64,000 nt of DNA from Betaproteobacteria bacterium (GTDB taxonomy: Bacteria; Pseudomonadota; Gammaproteobacteria; Burkholderiales; Rhodocyclaceae): contig JAHRYN010000004.1 in the NCBI GenBank assembly GCA_020621405.1, positions 145,618 to 209,617 of the forward strand. Direction: 5' to 3'. The position numbers and the translations under genes are program-made. Shown one piece after another: positions 35,886 to 45,161 of this stretch (its first letter is position 1; the number at the start of each line of letters is the position of its first letter). The notes beneath the pieces are model-generated. The model was given only the letters and a program-made list of their open reading frames with translations, had not been told where the DNA came from and did not search any database.

Positions 35886-37440
35886 GGGGCGCTTCGGCCC
35901 GGGCGGGTACAGCGGTCCGCAGCAGCCCGCCGGCCAGCACGGCGCTCAGTGCGAACCAGGCCAGCGCCTGCGGGTTGCGCCAGTCGGCCAGCCACGCGAT
36001 CGCGCTGCCGGTCAGCGCGATGGCGGCGAACAGGCGTGTTTCGGGCAGACGCGGCGTCACATCCAGTCGCGCCCACAGGGCTGCGCCGAACTGCGCTGCC
36101 GGCAGCAGGAACAGCAGGAAGGGAAAGTCGCGATAGCGGCCGTCGACGGCCAGCACCAGTCCGCTGAAAGCGAGACCGAACAGCAGGACGCGCAGCGCCG
36201 CCGACATCGGCCGCGCCGCACGCCCATCGACCGCGAACGGCAGCAGAACCCACGCAGACCAGCCCGCGAGCGCCACCGCACCGAGCGCTGCCCATTCGAT
36301 GCCGCTGCGACAGGCCAGCGTCAGGTATTCGAACTGCAACGGTGCGATCACGCCGGCCAGCATGCCGGACAGCGCACAGGCGAGCAGCGCGGCGGATCCG
36401 CGCACCCGTGCCGCCAGTGCGATCAGCACACCGAGCAGCAGTCCGGCCGCGCCGGCGATCAGCGGCAGCCCACCGTCGGTGCGTTCGGCCTGCGCGCCCG
36501 ACCAGGCGAATTTCGATTGCCCGTCGACATCGAGCAGCCCCCAGTAGCCGCCGACCGTTCCTTCGAGCAGGCGCTTCCACGGCTGGTCGAACGCCTCGAT
36601 CACGTTGTACTGCCAGCCATGCGCCTGCGCGGCGAGCAGGAACTCGCGCAGGTAGCGCGCCTGTTCGGTCACGCCCGGACGCGATCCGTCGCGCTGTTTG
36701 CCGGCGCTGGGCCAGCCGGTTTCGCCGATCAGCAGCGGCTTGCCCAGCTCCGCCTGCACGCGCGCCATGACGGCGGCGACGTGCGCCACTGCCTGGCCGA
36801 TCGGCTGCGGTTCGTCCTCCCAGTACGGCAGGATGTGCACGGTGACGAAATCGACGTGCTGCGCCAGCGGCGCATTGCGCAGCCAGAACTCCCACACGTC
36901 GGCATAGGTCACCGGCACGGCGGTTTCGCGCTGCGCCCGCTCCAGGTAGGTGAGCATGGCTTCCGGCGTCTGTTCCCGCCGCAGCAGCACCTCGTTGCCG
37001 ACGATCAGCCCGCGCACCACGTCGCGATGTTCATTGGCGAGCGCAATCGCCCGCGTCAGCTCGACTTCGTTCTTCGCCGCATCACCGCCTATCCAGGCAC
37101 CGACCAGCACCTTCAGGTGGTGGCGCGCCGCCAGCAGCGGCACCTGGTCCAGCCCCTGATCCACCGAATACAGGCGCACGCAGTCGGCAATCTTCGCCAA
37201 CCGTTCCAGATCGGCATCTATGCGCTCGCGGCTGACCTTGAAATCCGGCTGCAGTGGCGACTCGCCCGGCCGGTAGTAGGGTGCGTAGGACACACACTGC
37301 AGGCGCGCCAGTGCAGCCGGCACCTCGGGCAGCGCGTGCGGCTGGTTGCGCTGCCACAGCCAGCCGGCGAGCAGCGCCAGCGCCAGGAAATGGATCAGCG
37401 CGTAGCGCGCCCAGTGCGGCGCGCGCGGTAAGTCGGTCAT
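35881..37440 (-). CDS. membrane GH17 family glucan-active enzyme
   Basis: This 519-residue protein has an N-terminal membrane anchor (ALIHFLALALLAGWL), a GH17 domain (about 45-320) and six or seven C-terminal membrane spans. The catalytic acid/base is Glu150 (LIVGNEVLLRR) and the nucleophile is Glu240 (LLIGETGWPSAG). Proteobacterial GH17 enzymes of this type are non-Leloir beta-1,3-glucosyltransferases that elongate or branch beta-glucans in the periplasm. It follows the ndvB-like gene by three bases, so they form an operon. The stop codon lies in a REP unit. Confidence 0.88.
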   Translation of the reverse strand: MTDLPRAPHWARYALIHFLALALLAGWLWQRNQPHALPEVPAALARLQCVSYAPYYRPGESPLQPDFKVSRERIDADLERLAKIADCVRLYSVDQGLDQVPLLAARHHLKVLVGAWIGGDAAKNEVELTRAIALANEHRDVVRGLIVGNEVLLRREQTPEAMLTYLERAQRETAVPVTYADVWEFWLRNAPLAQHVDFVTVHILPYWEDEPQPIGQAVAHVAAVMARVQAELGKPLLIGETGWPSAGKQRDGSRPGVTEQARYLREFLLAAQAHGWQYNVIEAFDQPWKRLLEGTVGGYWGLLDVDGQSKFAWSGAQAERTDGGLPLIAGAAGLLLGVLIALAARVRGSAALLACALSGMLAGVIAPLQFEYLTLACRSGIEWAALGAVALAGWSAWVLLPFAVDGRAARPMSAALRVLLFGLAFSGLVLAVDGRYRDFPFLLFLLPAAQFGAALWARLDVTPRLPETRLFAAIALTGSAIAWLADWRNPQALAWFALSAVLAGGLLRTAVPARAEAPL

Positions 37441-37443
37441 GAA

Positions 37444-40032
37444 TCAGGCGGCCCGCGGCAGCGGCCGGTCCGGCAGCTGCGCGATGAACTGGCAGGCCAG
37501 CGCCGCCAGATAGGGCAGCGACTGCAGCCCGAGCATGGTCACCCACAGCAGCACCTCGATGCTTTCGCTGCCGCGCAGCGCCAGCATGGCCGATCCGGCG
37601 GCGAGCAGCGCCAGCAGCAGATACATTTCCTCGCGGATGGGCTGGAAGAACTTGGCCAGTCCGCTCTCGCCCTTGCCCTTGGCAGTGCGCAGGAACACGC
37701 CGCGCTTGTGCGTGAGGCCGGCAATGACGCCGCGCGCGATCGAATGCGACAGCCCCAGGCTGACCAGCGACGCACCGGCGATGTCGGCCCACGGACAGTC
37801 CATCGCGCGCCGGTACAGGATCGGCCCCATCGCCGCCTTGGCCACCAGCAGGCCCAGCACCGGCGCCAGCATCACCGTCACCGGCAGCGAGAACATCTTG
37901 GGCCAGACCAGCATGGCGACGGTCCAGGCGATCGCGCCGAGCGCGAACATGAACTGCAGCGCGTCTCCGAACCACGAGAACCAGCCGGTGATGAAGTGAT
38001 AGCGCTGCCCCATGGTGAGCTTGCTGCGACCGAACAGCGCGCGCCAGTGGCCCTTCAGTATCTGCATCGCGCCGAAGGCCCAGCGGAAGCGCTGCGAGCG
38101 CAGCGCAGCGAAACTGGCCGGCGTCAGACCGCGGCCGAACACGCGGTCGATGTAGCGCAGCTCGTCGCCATTTTCCAGCAGGCGCAAGCCGAGTTCGGTG
38201 TCCTCGCAGATGCACCACTCGGACCAGTTGCCGGACTGCTCCAGCCGCGAGCGGCGCACCAGCGTCATCGTACCGTGCTGGATCAGCGCGTTGCGCTCGT
38301 GGCGGTGGTGCATGCCGATGCGGAAGAAACCTTCGAACTCCCAGTTGCACATGCGCTTGAAGAAATTGTGCTCCCACTCGCGGTGCGCCTGCGGTGCCTG
38401 CACCACGGCGACGTGCTGGTCGCGGAAGTGCGGAATCAGCCCGCTCAGCCAGTCCGGCGTCACCACGTAGTCGGCATCGACCACACCCACCACATCGGTG
38501 CGCGGATCGATCTGCTTCATCGCGAAGTTCAGTGCGCCGGCCTTGAAGCCGGGCCACTGCGGCAGGTGGAAGAAGCGGAAGCGCGGCCCCAGTTCGGCCA
38601 TGCGCGCCTCGACCGGCTTCCACAGCGCCTCGTCCTTCGTGTTGTTGTCGACCACGATGACTTCGAAGTTCTCGTAGTCCATCGCCGCCAGGCTGTCGAT
38701 GGTGGCGATCACCATCTCGGGCGGCTCGTTGCAGCAGGCCAGATGCACCGACACGAACAGCTGTTCGCCGTCCGGCAGCGGATCGGCCGGCTTGTAGGCG
38801 CGGCGCCAGCGCGGCTTGAAGAACACCTCGGCGAATTCGAAGCCGTTGGTGAGCAGCACGCCGGCGGTCAGCATCACGCCGAACACCAGACCGATCAGCG
38901 CGGTGATGTCGCGCAGGCTGAAGTAGTAGTCGGACGGCAGCCGTGCCGATATGACGATGGCGGTGACGCAGGCCTGCACCAGCACGCACATCCACAGCTG
39001 GCCGCCGACGCTCATGCCCCGCTGCGCCAGGCACAGCAGCAGCATGGGTACCAGCGCGAACACGGTGGCGATCAGCGCGTCATCGATCCAGCCGCTGTTC
39101 GGATCGACATTGCCGGCCAGCGGGAACTTGAGCTGGCGGTCGGCGTTGAACATGCCCCAGTAGGCGCCGGCCCAGCCCTCGATGTCTATCTTCCACGGCT
39201 GGTCGTAGGCTTCGATCAGGAAATAGTCGAGGTTCTTGCACAGCGAGCGGTACAGGAATTCGCGGACGAAACGCGCCTGATTCTCCTCCGACGCAACCGC
39301 CGCCTGTATGGTCGGACCCTTGCTCGGCCAGCCGATTTCCGCGATCAGGATGGGCTTGTCCGGGAAGGCTTCACGCAGTTCGTGATAGCGCGCCATCGCA
39401 TAGTCGACCGCCTTGTCCACCGGCAGGCCCTCGTGATACGGCAGCAGGTGGACGGCGAGGTAATCGACGTGATTGGCCAGATCCGGGTTCTTCAGCCAGA
39501 CATGCCAGGGCTCGGCTGTGGACACCGGAATGTCGGTCGCCTCGCGCACCTGGTCGAGGTACTCGACCATTTCCGGCACCGTCAGCTCGCCGCGCAGCAA
39601 GGCCTCGTTGCCGATCATCAGGCGGTCGATGTTGTCATGCAGGCGGACATCGGCCAGCAGGGCGCCGATCTCGTTCCGGTTGCGGTCGCGGTCGGCGCCG
39701 AGCCAGGCGCCGGCGGTCACGCGCAGACCGTGCTGACCGGCCAGATCGGACACCTCGGGGTTCTCGGTCGAGTTGTAGGTGCGGATGCGGTGCGCGATGG
39801 CGCCCAGCTGCGCCATGTCCTGCCCGATCTCGTCGTAGCTCGGGTATTTGCCCTGCAGCGGCGACTGGTCGCGCCGATACGGGCTGTAGGAGAAGCCGTC
39901 GATGTAATCCAGCGGTTCGATCACGCTGACCGGCCGGTTGCTCACCGCCCAGAGCGCAAAATGCACTGCCGCGACACCACCGGCGATCAGCAACGCGATC
40001 ACGATCCGGGCAAACGATATCTGTCTTTTCAT
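37444..40032 (-). CDS. ndvB: NdvB-like beta-(1,3)-glucan synthase: GH17 plus GT2
   Basis: The 862 residues comprise an N-terminal anchor, a periplasmic GH17 domain (about 40-315; Glu143 in MIGNEALLRG, Glu232 in LIAEIGWPSKG), membrane helices, a cytoplasmic GT2 synthase (VSVHLACCNEPPEMVIATID, VVDADYVV, EDTELGLRL, QRFRWAFGAMQ) and C-terminal helices. Size and order match Pseudomonas NdvB, which makes cyclic beta-1,3-linked periplasmic glucans tied to biofilm antibiotic tolerance. The synthase should polymerise from UDP-glucose and the GH17 part remodel or close the chain. Confidence 0.87.
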   Translation of the reverse strand: MKRQISFARIVIALLIAGGVAAVHFALWAVSNRPVSVIEPLDYIDGFSYSPYRRDQSPLQGKYPSYDEIGQDMAQLGAIAHRIRTYNSTENPEVSDLAGQHGLRVTAGAWLGADRDRNRNEIGALLADVRLHDNIDRLMIGNEALLRGELTVPEMVEYLDQVREATDIPVSTAEPWHVWLKNPDLANHVDYLAVHLLPYHEGLPVDKAVDYAMARYHELREAFPDKPILIAEIGWPSKGPTIQAAVASEENQARFVREFLYRSLCKNLDYFLIEAYDQPWKIDIEGWAGAYWGMFNADRQLKFPLAGNVDPNSGWIDDALIATVFALVPMLLLCLAQRGMSVGGQLWMCVLVQACVTAIVISARLPSDYYFSLRDITALIGLVFGVMLTAGVLLTNGFEFAEVFFKPRWRRAYKPADPLPDGEQLFVSVHLACCNEPPEMVIATIDSLAAMDYENFEVIVVDNNTKDEALWKPVEARMAELGPRFRFFHLPQWPGFKAGALNFAMKQIDPRTDVVGVVDADYVVTPDWLSGLIPHFRDQHVAVVQAPQAHREWEHNFFKRMCNWEFEGFFRIGMHHRHERNALIQHGTMTLVRRSRLEQSGNWSEWCICEDTELGLRLLENGDELRYIDRVFGRGLTPASFAALRSQRFRWAFGAMQILKGHWRALFGRSKLTMGQRYHFITGWFSWFGDALQFMFALGAIAWTVAMLVWPKMFSLPVTVMLAPVLGLLVAKAAMGPILYRRAMDCPWADIAGASLVSLGLSHSIARGVIAGLTHKRGVFLRTAKGKGESGLAKFFQPIREEMYLLLALLAAGSAMLALRGSESIEVLLWVTMLGLQSLPYLAALACQFIAQLPDRPLPRAA

Positions 40033-40196
40033 GCGCTGTTCGCATCACGGCCGGGCGAGCCGGCCGCTTCTTTTCCGGTAAGGTAAGGCGCTGCGCGGGC
40101 TTTTGCGGCCAGGTCACGCACCGGCCCGATGTTGCAGCGCGGCGATGCTAACACAGCAAAAATGGACCGATATTCAATGACGGAGTGCGCCTACAG

Positions 40197-40586
40197 ATGA
40201 ATGACCTGACCCATCCGGCCAGCCGGTCGCCCGGCGTCGGCGCAGCGCTGCTGGTCGCGCTCGCCCTTGCCGTCGCCGGCAGCGTCGCGCTGCGTTACGG
40301 CCTGATGGAATCGGACACGCTGCACGGCGTCTGTGCGCTCGCGAACGACGACTGGCGCTGTCTGGTGCGGCGCTGGGCACCGCAGATATTCATCGACCAC
40401 CGCATCGGCTGGCTGGCACTGGCGGCCGGCGCCGCCGCGCTGCTCGCACACAGCCAGACCATGGCGAAGCTGGCACTGGTCGGCGGTGGCGCCGGTCTGG
40501 TGCTGTACAGCACCGATCACGCGGCCGTCGGGCTGCTGCTCGGCCTGATCGTGCTGTGCCCGACTGCGCGTTCCGGCCGGGACTGA
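40197..40586 (+). CDS. hypothetical membrane protein, 129 residues
   Basis: I do not recognise a family. It has three or four hydrophobic segments (GAALLVALALAVAGSVALRY, WLALAAGAAALLAHS, KLALVGGGAGLVLY, VGLLLGLIVLCP) and a conserved-looking periplasmic CALANDDWRCLVRRW with two cysteines. It is divergent from ndvB and 92 bp upstream of a two-component system. The ATG at 40197 is used; an in-frame GTG at 40185 is an alternative. Confidence 0.72.
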   Translation: MNDLTHPASRSPGVGAALLVALALAVAGSVALRYGLMESDTLHGVCALANDDWRCLVRRWAPQIFIDHRIGWLALAAGAAALLAHSQTMAKLALVGGGAGLVLYSTDHAAVGLLLGLIVLCPTARSGRD

Positions 40587-40678
40587 ACGGCCGGCGCATT
40601 GTTAACACCGCGTAAACGCAGTGTGCCCAATTGTCCGCAATGCGGACGCGGCCGCCGCGAATGGCTAAGCTGGCAGCC

Positions 40679-41404
40679 ATGAACGTACCGATCACCAAGC
40701 CGCGCATCCTGGTCGTCGACGACGACCCCGACCTGCGAGAACTGCTGCGCGACTACCTCGGCAAGCAGGACATGGACGTGCGCACGGTCGCCGACGGCCC
40801 GGGCCTGCGCGCGGCGCTGGAGCATGACGGCTGCGACCTGCTGATACTCGACGTCATGCTGCCGGGCGACGACGGCCTCACGCTGTGCCGCGAAATCCGC
40901 GCCCGTTCGCGCCTGCCGATACTGATGCTGACTGCGCGCGGCGACGAACTCGACCGCATCATCGGGCTGGAGATGGGGGCCGACGACTATCTGCCCAAGC
41001 CCTTTCATCCGCGCGAACTGCTGGCCCGGGTGCGCAGCATCCTGCGGCGCGCGCCGGAGCGTCCGGACGAGGGTGGCAGCACGCGTGCCTTCCGCTTCGC
41101 CGGCTGGACGCTGGAGCTGGGCGCACGCCATCTGGTCGATGCCCAGGGCGTGGTGACGCCGCTGTCCAGCGGTGAATTCCGCATGCTCAACGCACTGGCG
41201 GAAAACGCCAACCGCGTGCTGTCGCGCGACCAGCTGATGGACGTGCTGGCCGGGCGCTCGGCCGGTCCGTTCGATCGCACTGTGGACGTGATGATCAGCC
41301 GCCTGCGCCGACGCCTCGGCGACGACGGACGCGAACCGCGCATCATCCGCACGCTGCGCAACGAGGGCTACGTGTTGTCGGTGCCGGTGGAGAAACACGG
41401 TTGA
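40679..41404 (+). CDS. OmpR-family response regulator
   Basis: This 241-residue protein has a receiver domain (acidic pocket ILVVDDDPD, phosphoacceptor Asp58 in LLILDVMLPGDDG, Thr in MLTARGD, Lys in YLPKPFHP) and a winged-helix DNA-binding domain (FAGWTLELGARHLV, LSSGEFRMLNAL, IDVMISRLRRRLGD-type recognition, NEGYVLSVP). Its stop overlaps the kinase start by four bases. It is the likely partner of the downstream kinase. Targets are unknown; the flanking genes are candidates. Confidence 0.94.
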   Translation: MNVPITKPRILVVDDDPDLRELLRDYLGKQDMDVRTVADGPGLRAALEHDGCDLLILDVMLPGDDGLTLCREIRARSRLPILMLTARGDELDRIIGLEMGADDYLPKPFHPRELLARVRSILRRAPERPDEGGSTRAFRFAGWTLELGARHLVDAQGVVTPLSSGEFRMLNALAENANRVLSRDQLMDVLAGRSAGPFDRTVDVMISRLRRRLGDDGREPRIIRTLRNEGYVLSVPVEKHG

Positions 41405-42834
41405 AGGCGCGCCTGAAGGCGGCCGCGGCCAGACTGCGGCCGCGCAGCCTGTTCGGCCAGATCCTGTGCGCACTGCTCGGCGGACTGCTGCTGGCCAACG
41501 CGCTCGGCCTGTGGCTGGTAGTCGACGACCGCGCCCGCCTGTCGCGCCACATGCGCGGCGAATACGCGGCGGCGCGCATCGCCGAATCGATCGCGCTGAT
41601 CGACGACACGGCGCCGGCCGGCCGCGCCCGGCTGCTGCGTCTGCTCGAAAGTCCCGCCACCTCGCTGTCGCTGGATGAACCCTGGTACGAGCACGCGGCA
41701 CCGGTGGATGACGAGTTCGAGGTATTTGCGGACAAGGTGCAGGAACGCATCGCCGGCCGCTATCCGCACCAGGTGATCACGCTCGCCGCACAGGCAGACC
41801 GCCCGCCGCCGGCCGCCGGCAATCCGCCCTCGCTGCGTCCGCCCCCGCCCCCGCCACCACCGTTGGCCGACCTGCTGCCCAGGGCACCGACAAGCAATGT
41901 GTCCACGCAGGCGCGCCTGCATGACGGCAGCGTCGTCACCTTCCGCTACTCACCGCCGCCGGCCACTGCGGAACGGCCGCTGCGCGTCGTCGGCAGCCTG
42001 CTGCTGGTGGCGGTTGCGGTCAGCCTGCTGTCGGTCTGGGGGGTACGCCGGCTGACCCGCCCGCTCGACATGTTCGCGCGCGCCGCCGACGGGCTGGCGC
42101 GCGATCTGGAGCAGGCGCCGCTGGCCGAGAACGGGCCGCGTGAAGTCGCCAGCGCAGCGCACGCTTTCAATCGCATGCAGCAGGCACTGCGCACGCTGAT
42201 CCAGACCCGGGCCCAGGCGCTGGCCGGGGTGTCGCACGACCTGCGCCTGCCGATCACGCGCGTGCGCCTGCGTCTGGAAATGTTGCCCGAGGGGCCGGTA
42301 CGCGACGCGATAGAACGCGATCTGGCGGAAATGGAAACGCTGATCGACGACACGCTGGCCTTCCTGCGCGCCGGCGAAAGTTCGGAGCAGCCTTCACCGA
42401 CCCGGCTCGACGCGCTGGTCGAGGGCGTGGCGGACGACATCGCCGCACTGGGTGCCGACATCGAGGTGCACGGCAGCGTCGCGCAGCCGGTCACACTGCG
42501 CCCGTCGCAGACCCGGCGCTGTCTGGCCAACCTGATGGACAACGCGCGCCGCTATGGCGGCGGCGCCATCAGTGTCACGCTGTCGAGTACCGGCTCGCAG
42601 GCCTGCGTCACCATCGACGACAGCGGCCCCGGCATCCCCGACGGCGAACTCGAACACGTGTTCGAACCCTATGTACGGCTGGAGGCCTCGCGCGCCCGCC
42701 ATACCGGCGGCAGCGGCCTGGGGCTGGCGATCGCCCGCGCCATCGCCCGCGCCCAGGGCGGCGACATCACACTGAGCCGCCGTCCCGAAGGCGGATTGCG
42801 GGCGACGCTGGTGCTGCAACACAGGCCGATCTGA
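41401..42834 (+). CDS. EnvZ-like sensor histidine kinase with octaproline run
   Basis: This 477-residue protein starts with TTG at 41401, overlapping the regulator stop. It has TM1 (about 20-42), a periplasmic domain (about 43-195), TM2 (VVGSLLLVAVAVSLLSVWGV), HAMP, an H-box ALAGVSHDLRLPITRVRLRL, and an ATPase domain (LMDNARRYG, DDSGPGIPD, GGSGLGLAIARAIARAQGG). Residues 147-154 are eight consecutive prolines in the periplasmic domain. Such a run should stall ribosomes without active EF-P, whose gene lies 26 kb away. Confidence 0.93.
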   Translation: MKARLKAAAARLRPRSLFGQILCALLGGLLLANALGLWLVVDDRARLSRHMRGEYAAARIAESIALIDDTAPAGRARLLRLLESPATSLSLDEPWYEHAAPVDDEFEVFADKVQERIAGRYPHQVITLAAQADRPPPAAGNPPSLRPPPPPPPPLADLLPRAPTSNVSTQARLHDGSVVTFRYSPPPATAERPLRVVGSLLLVAVAVSLLSVWGVRRLTRPLDMFARAADGLARDLEQAPLAENGPREVASAAHAFNRMQQALRTLIQTRAQALAGVSHDLRLPITRVRLRLEMLPEGPVRDAIERDLAEMETLIDDTLAFLRAGESSEQPSPTRLDALVEGVADDIAALGADIEVHGSVAQPVTLRPSQTRRCLANLMDNARRYGGGAISVTLSSTGSQACVTIDDSGPGIPDGELEHVFEPYVRLEASRARHTGGSGLGLAIARAIARAQGGDITLSRRPEGGLRATLVLQHRPI

Positions 42835-42925
42835 CACACCGCTTCGGAAGTCTGGTTGCGGCGCACACAACCTAATGCGCCGCCTGTGCTAGCGTCGCCG
42901 TCCATCGCCTGAACCCGATACCTTC

Positions 42926-45055
42926 ATGTCGTCCCGCACCCTCCCTTTGATGCATTTTCTGCTGGCGCTGCTGAGCGCGCTGTTCGCAGGCCTCTCGCTG
43001 GCCGGCGAGCTGTCCATGGAAGATCTGGAGCGCCGCTTTCCGCCGCCGCTGCACATACAGCCCAAACTGGCCGACGTGCCGGCATGGCCGATCACCAGCG
43101 AACTGGAACCCGACGCCGGCCCGGTCGGCTACGTGTTCGAGTCGATCGACATCTCGCCGATCCCGGGTTTCGAAGGCACGCCGATGAACCTGCTGGTCGC
43201 CATCGACCGCAAGGGCGGCTTCATCGACGTCGCGGTGCTGCGCCAGCACGAACCGGTCTTCCTGAGCGGTCTGGGCGAGGTACCGCTACACGACTTCGTG
43301 CGCCAGTACGCCGGCAAGAACCTGCGCCAGCAGATCAATGTGTCGTCGCCGTACGGCAACACGCGTTCCGGCAGCGGCGACAACCGCGTGGTGCTCGACG
43401 GTGTGACCAAGGCGACCGCGTCGGTGCGCATCGTCAATCAGACCGTGCTGGCGGCCGGTCTGGCGGTGGCGCGCGCCAAGCTGGGCTTCGCCGACCCCGG
43501 TGCACGCGGTCCGGCGGCGCAGGCGCGCAGCGATGTCTATGAGGCGATGGATTTCTCCACGCTGGTCAAGCGCGGCCTGGTCAGCACCTATCGCGTCACG
43601 CATGCCCAGGCCGAGAAGCTGTTCGCCGGCACCGACGGCGAAGGCGTGGACGAGGACGCGCTGGCGCACCCTGGCGACACGCTGGTCGAAATCTATGTCG
43701 GCTACCTGAATGCGCCGACCATCGGGCGTGCGCTGCTGGGTGACGACCGCTACGCCGAACTGATGAAGCGACTGGACGATGGCCAGCATGCGATCTGGCT
43801 GGCCACCACCGGACGCGAAGTGCTGCTGGACGAGAACTTCGTGCCCGGCACCGCGCCGCCGAAGCTGTCGTTGAGCCAGGCCGACCTGCCGGTGGAAATG
43901 CGCCACATGGTGTTCGAGCATCCGCTGCCGGCCGACGCACCGAAATTCAATTCGTCCGGCGTGTTCCGCATCTATGGCGAAGCCGGGCTGGATCCCGGAC
44001 AGCCGATGCAGGTCGCGCTGACGCTGACCCGGGCCAAGGGCATGATGCTGCCGCGCATCACGCACAAGACGGTGAGCTTCGACTACGCGGCACCGAAACA
44101 GCTGTTCGTCTATCCGCCCAAGCCGCTGCCCGAATGGCTGATCGCGTGGCAGGGGCGCTGGCCCGATCTGGCGCTGATCGGTTTCGCGCTGGCGCTGCTC
44201 AGCGTCGTGCTGGCGCGTCCTCAGTGGATGGCGCGCAGCGCGAAGCGGCTGGTGCTGTTCCGCAGCGCCTTCCTGCTGTTCACGCTGGTGTTCATCGGCT
44301 GGTACGGCCAGGGACAGCTGTCCATCGTGCAGATCACCGGCGCCATCAAGACGCTGGCCGCCGGCCAGAACCTTGCCAGCTTCCTGTACGACCCGATCTC
44401 GCTGCTCATCATCGCCTTCACCGCGGTCAGCTTCTTCGTCTGGGGACGCGGCACCTTCTGCGGCTGGCTGTGCCCGTTCGGCGCGCTGCAGGAATTTGTC
44501 GCGATGCTGGCGCAGCGGCTGCACGTGCCGCAGATCCGGCTGCCGGCACTGCTGGCGCGCACGCTGGACCGCGGCCGCTACGCCATCCTGCTGGCGCTGG
44601 TCGTGGCCGCGGCAGCCGCGCCGCGGGTGGCCGAAAGCATGGTCGAGATCGAACCGTTCAAGACCGCGATCACGGTCGGCTTCGACCGCAGCTGGCCCTT
44701 CGTCGCCTGGGCGGTCGGCCTGCTGCTGGCCGGCGCGTTCTGCTACAAGTTTTTCTGCCGCTACCTGTGCCCGCTGGGTGCCGCGATGACGCTGGGCGGC
44801 AAGCTGCGCATGTTCGACTGGCTCAAACGCCGGGCCGAATGCGGCAAGCCGTGCCAGACCTGCCGCCACCGCTGCCAGTACGACGCAATCGAGCGCAGTG
44901 GCGAAATCCGCTACGACGACTGCTTCCAGTGCCTGGACTGCGTCGGCATCCACGCCGACCCCGAACGCTGCGCACCGGTCTTGCTGTATGCGAAGAAGGG
45001 CCGCACGGTCAAACCCTTCCCGCTGCCGGTCAGAGTCGAGGACGGCAAGCGCTGA
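42926..45055 (+). CDS. NosR/NirI-like membrane FMN-binding iron-sulfur protein
   Basis: This 709-residue protein has a signal peptide, a periplasmic FMN-binding domain (about 80-180, with NVSSPYGNTRSGSGDNR ahead of the flavinylation region DGVTKATAS), six membrane spans, CGWLCPFGALQEF and CRYLCPLGAAMTL motifs, and a polyferredoxin tail (CGKPCQTCRHRCQYDAI, then DDCFQCLDCVGIHADP). NosR supports N2O reductase and NirI supports nitrite reductase as electron donors. No nosZ or nir genes are nearby, so this is an orphan whose role is open. It lies 91 bp after a two-component system. Confidence 0.88.
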   Translation: MSSRTLPLMHFLLALLSALFAGLSLAGELSMEDLERRFPPPLHIQPKLADVPAWPITSELEPDAGPVGYVFESIDISPIPGFEGTPMNLLVAIDRKGGFIDVAVLRQHEPVFLSGLGEVPLHDFVRQYAGKNLRQQINVSSPYGNTRSGSGDNRVVLDGVTKATASVRIVNQTVLAAGLAVARAKLGFADPGARGPAAQARSDVYEAMDFSTLVKRGLVSTYRVTHAQAEKLFAGTDGEGVDEDALAHPGDTLVEIYVGYLNAPTIGRALLGDDRYAELMKRLDDGQHAIWLATTGREVLLDENFVPGTAPPKLSLSQADLPVEMRHMVFEHPLPADAPKFNSSGVFRIYGEAGLDPGQPMQVALTLTRAKGMMLPRITHKTVSFDYAAPKQLFVYPPKPLPEWLIAWQGRWPDLALIGFALALLSVVLARPQWMARSAKRLVLFRSAFLLFTLVFIGWYGQGQLSIVQITGAIKTLAAGQNLASFLYDPISLLIIAFTAVSFFVWGRGTFCGWLCPFGALQEFVAMLAQRLHVPQIRLPALLARTLDRGRYAILLALVVAAAAAPRVAESMVEIEPFKTAITVGFDRSWPFVAWAVGLLLAGAFCYKFFCRYLCPLGAAMTLGGKLRMFDWLKRRAECGKPCQTCRHRCQYDAIERSGEIRYDDCFQCLDCVGIHADPERCAPVLLYAKKGRTVKPFPLPVRVEDGKR

Positions 45056-45109
45056 ACGCGTGCCGTCCAGCCCGCGGCACGGCGTTCCGGCAAAAGCAAT
45101 GTCCGGCCC

Positions 45110-45147
45110 AAAACAAGAAAGCCCGCATCCGCGGGCTTTCTTGTTTT
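45110..45147. terminator. bidirectional intrinsic terminator
   Basis: A perfect 17-bp stem around the loop ATCC, with A-rich and T-rich bases at its foot (AACAAGAAAGCCCGC and its complement), lies between the converging nosR-like and PEP-CTERM genes. Confidence 0.95.
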
Positions 45148-45161
45148 TGCTCGGCTGGCAC

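Noticed and set aside
37708-40086. 792-codon open frame opposite the ndvB-like gene
   Set aside because: It is an antisense shadow of a strongly supported GH17-GT2 gene with no recognisable domain.
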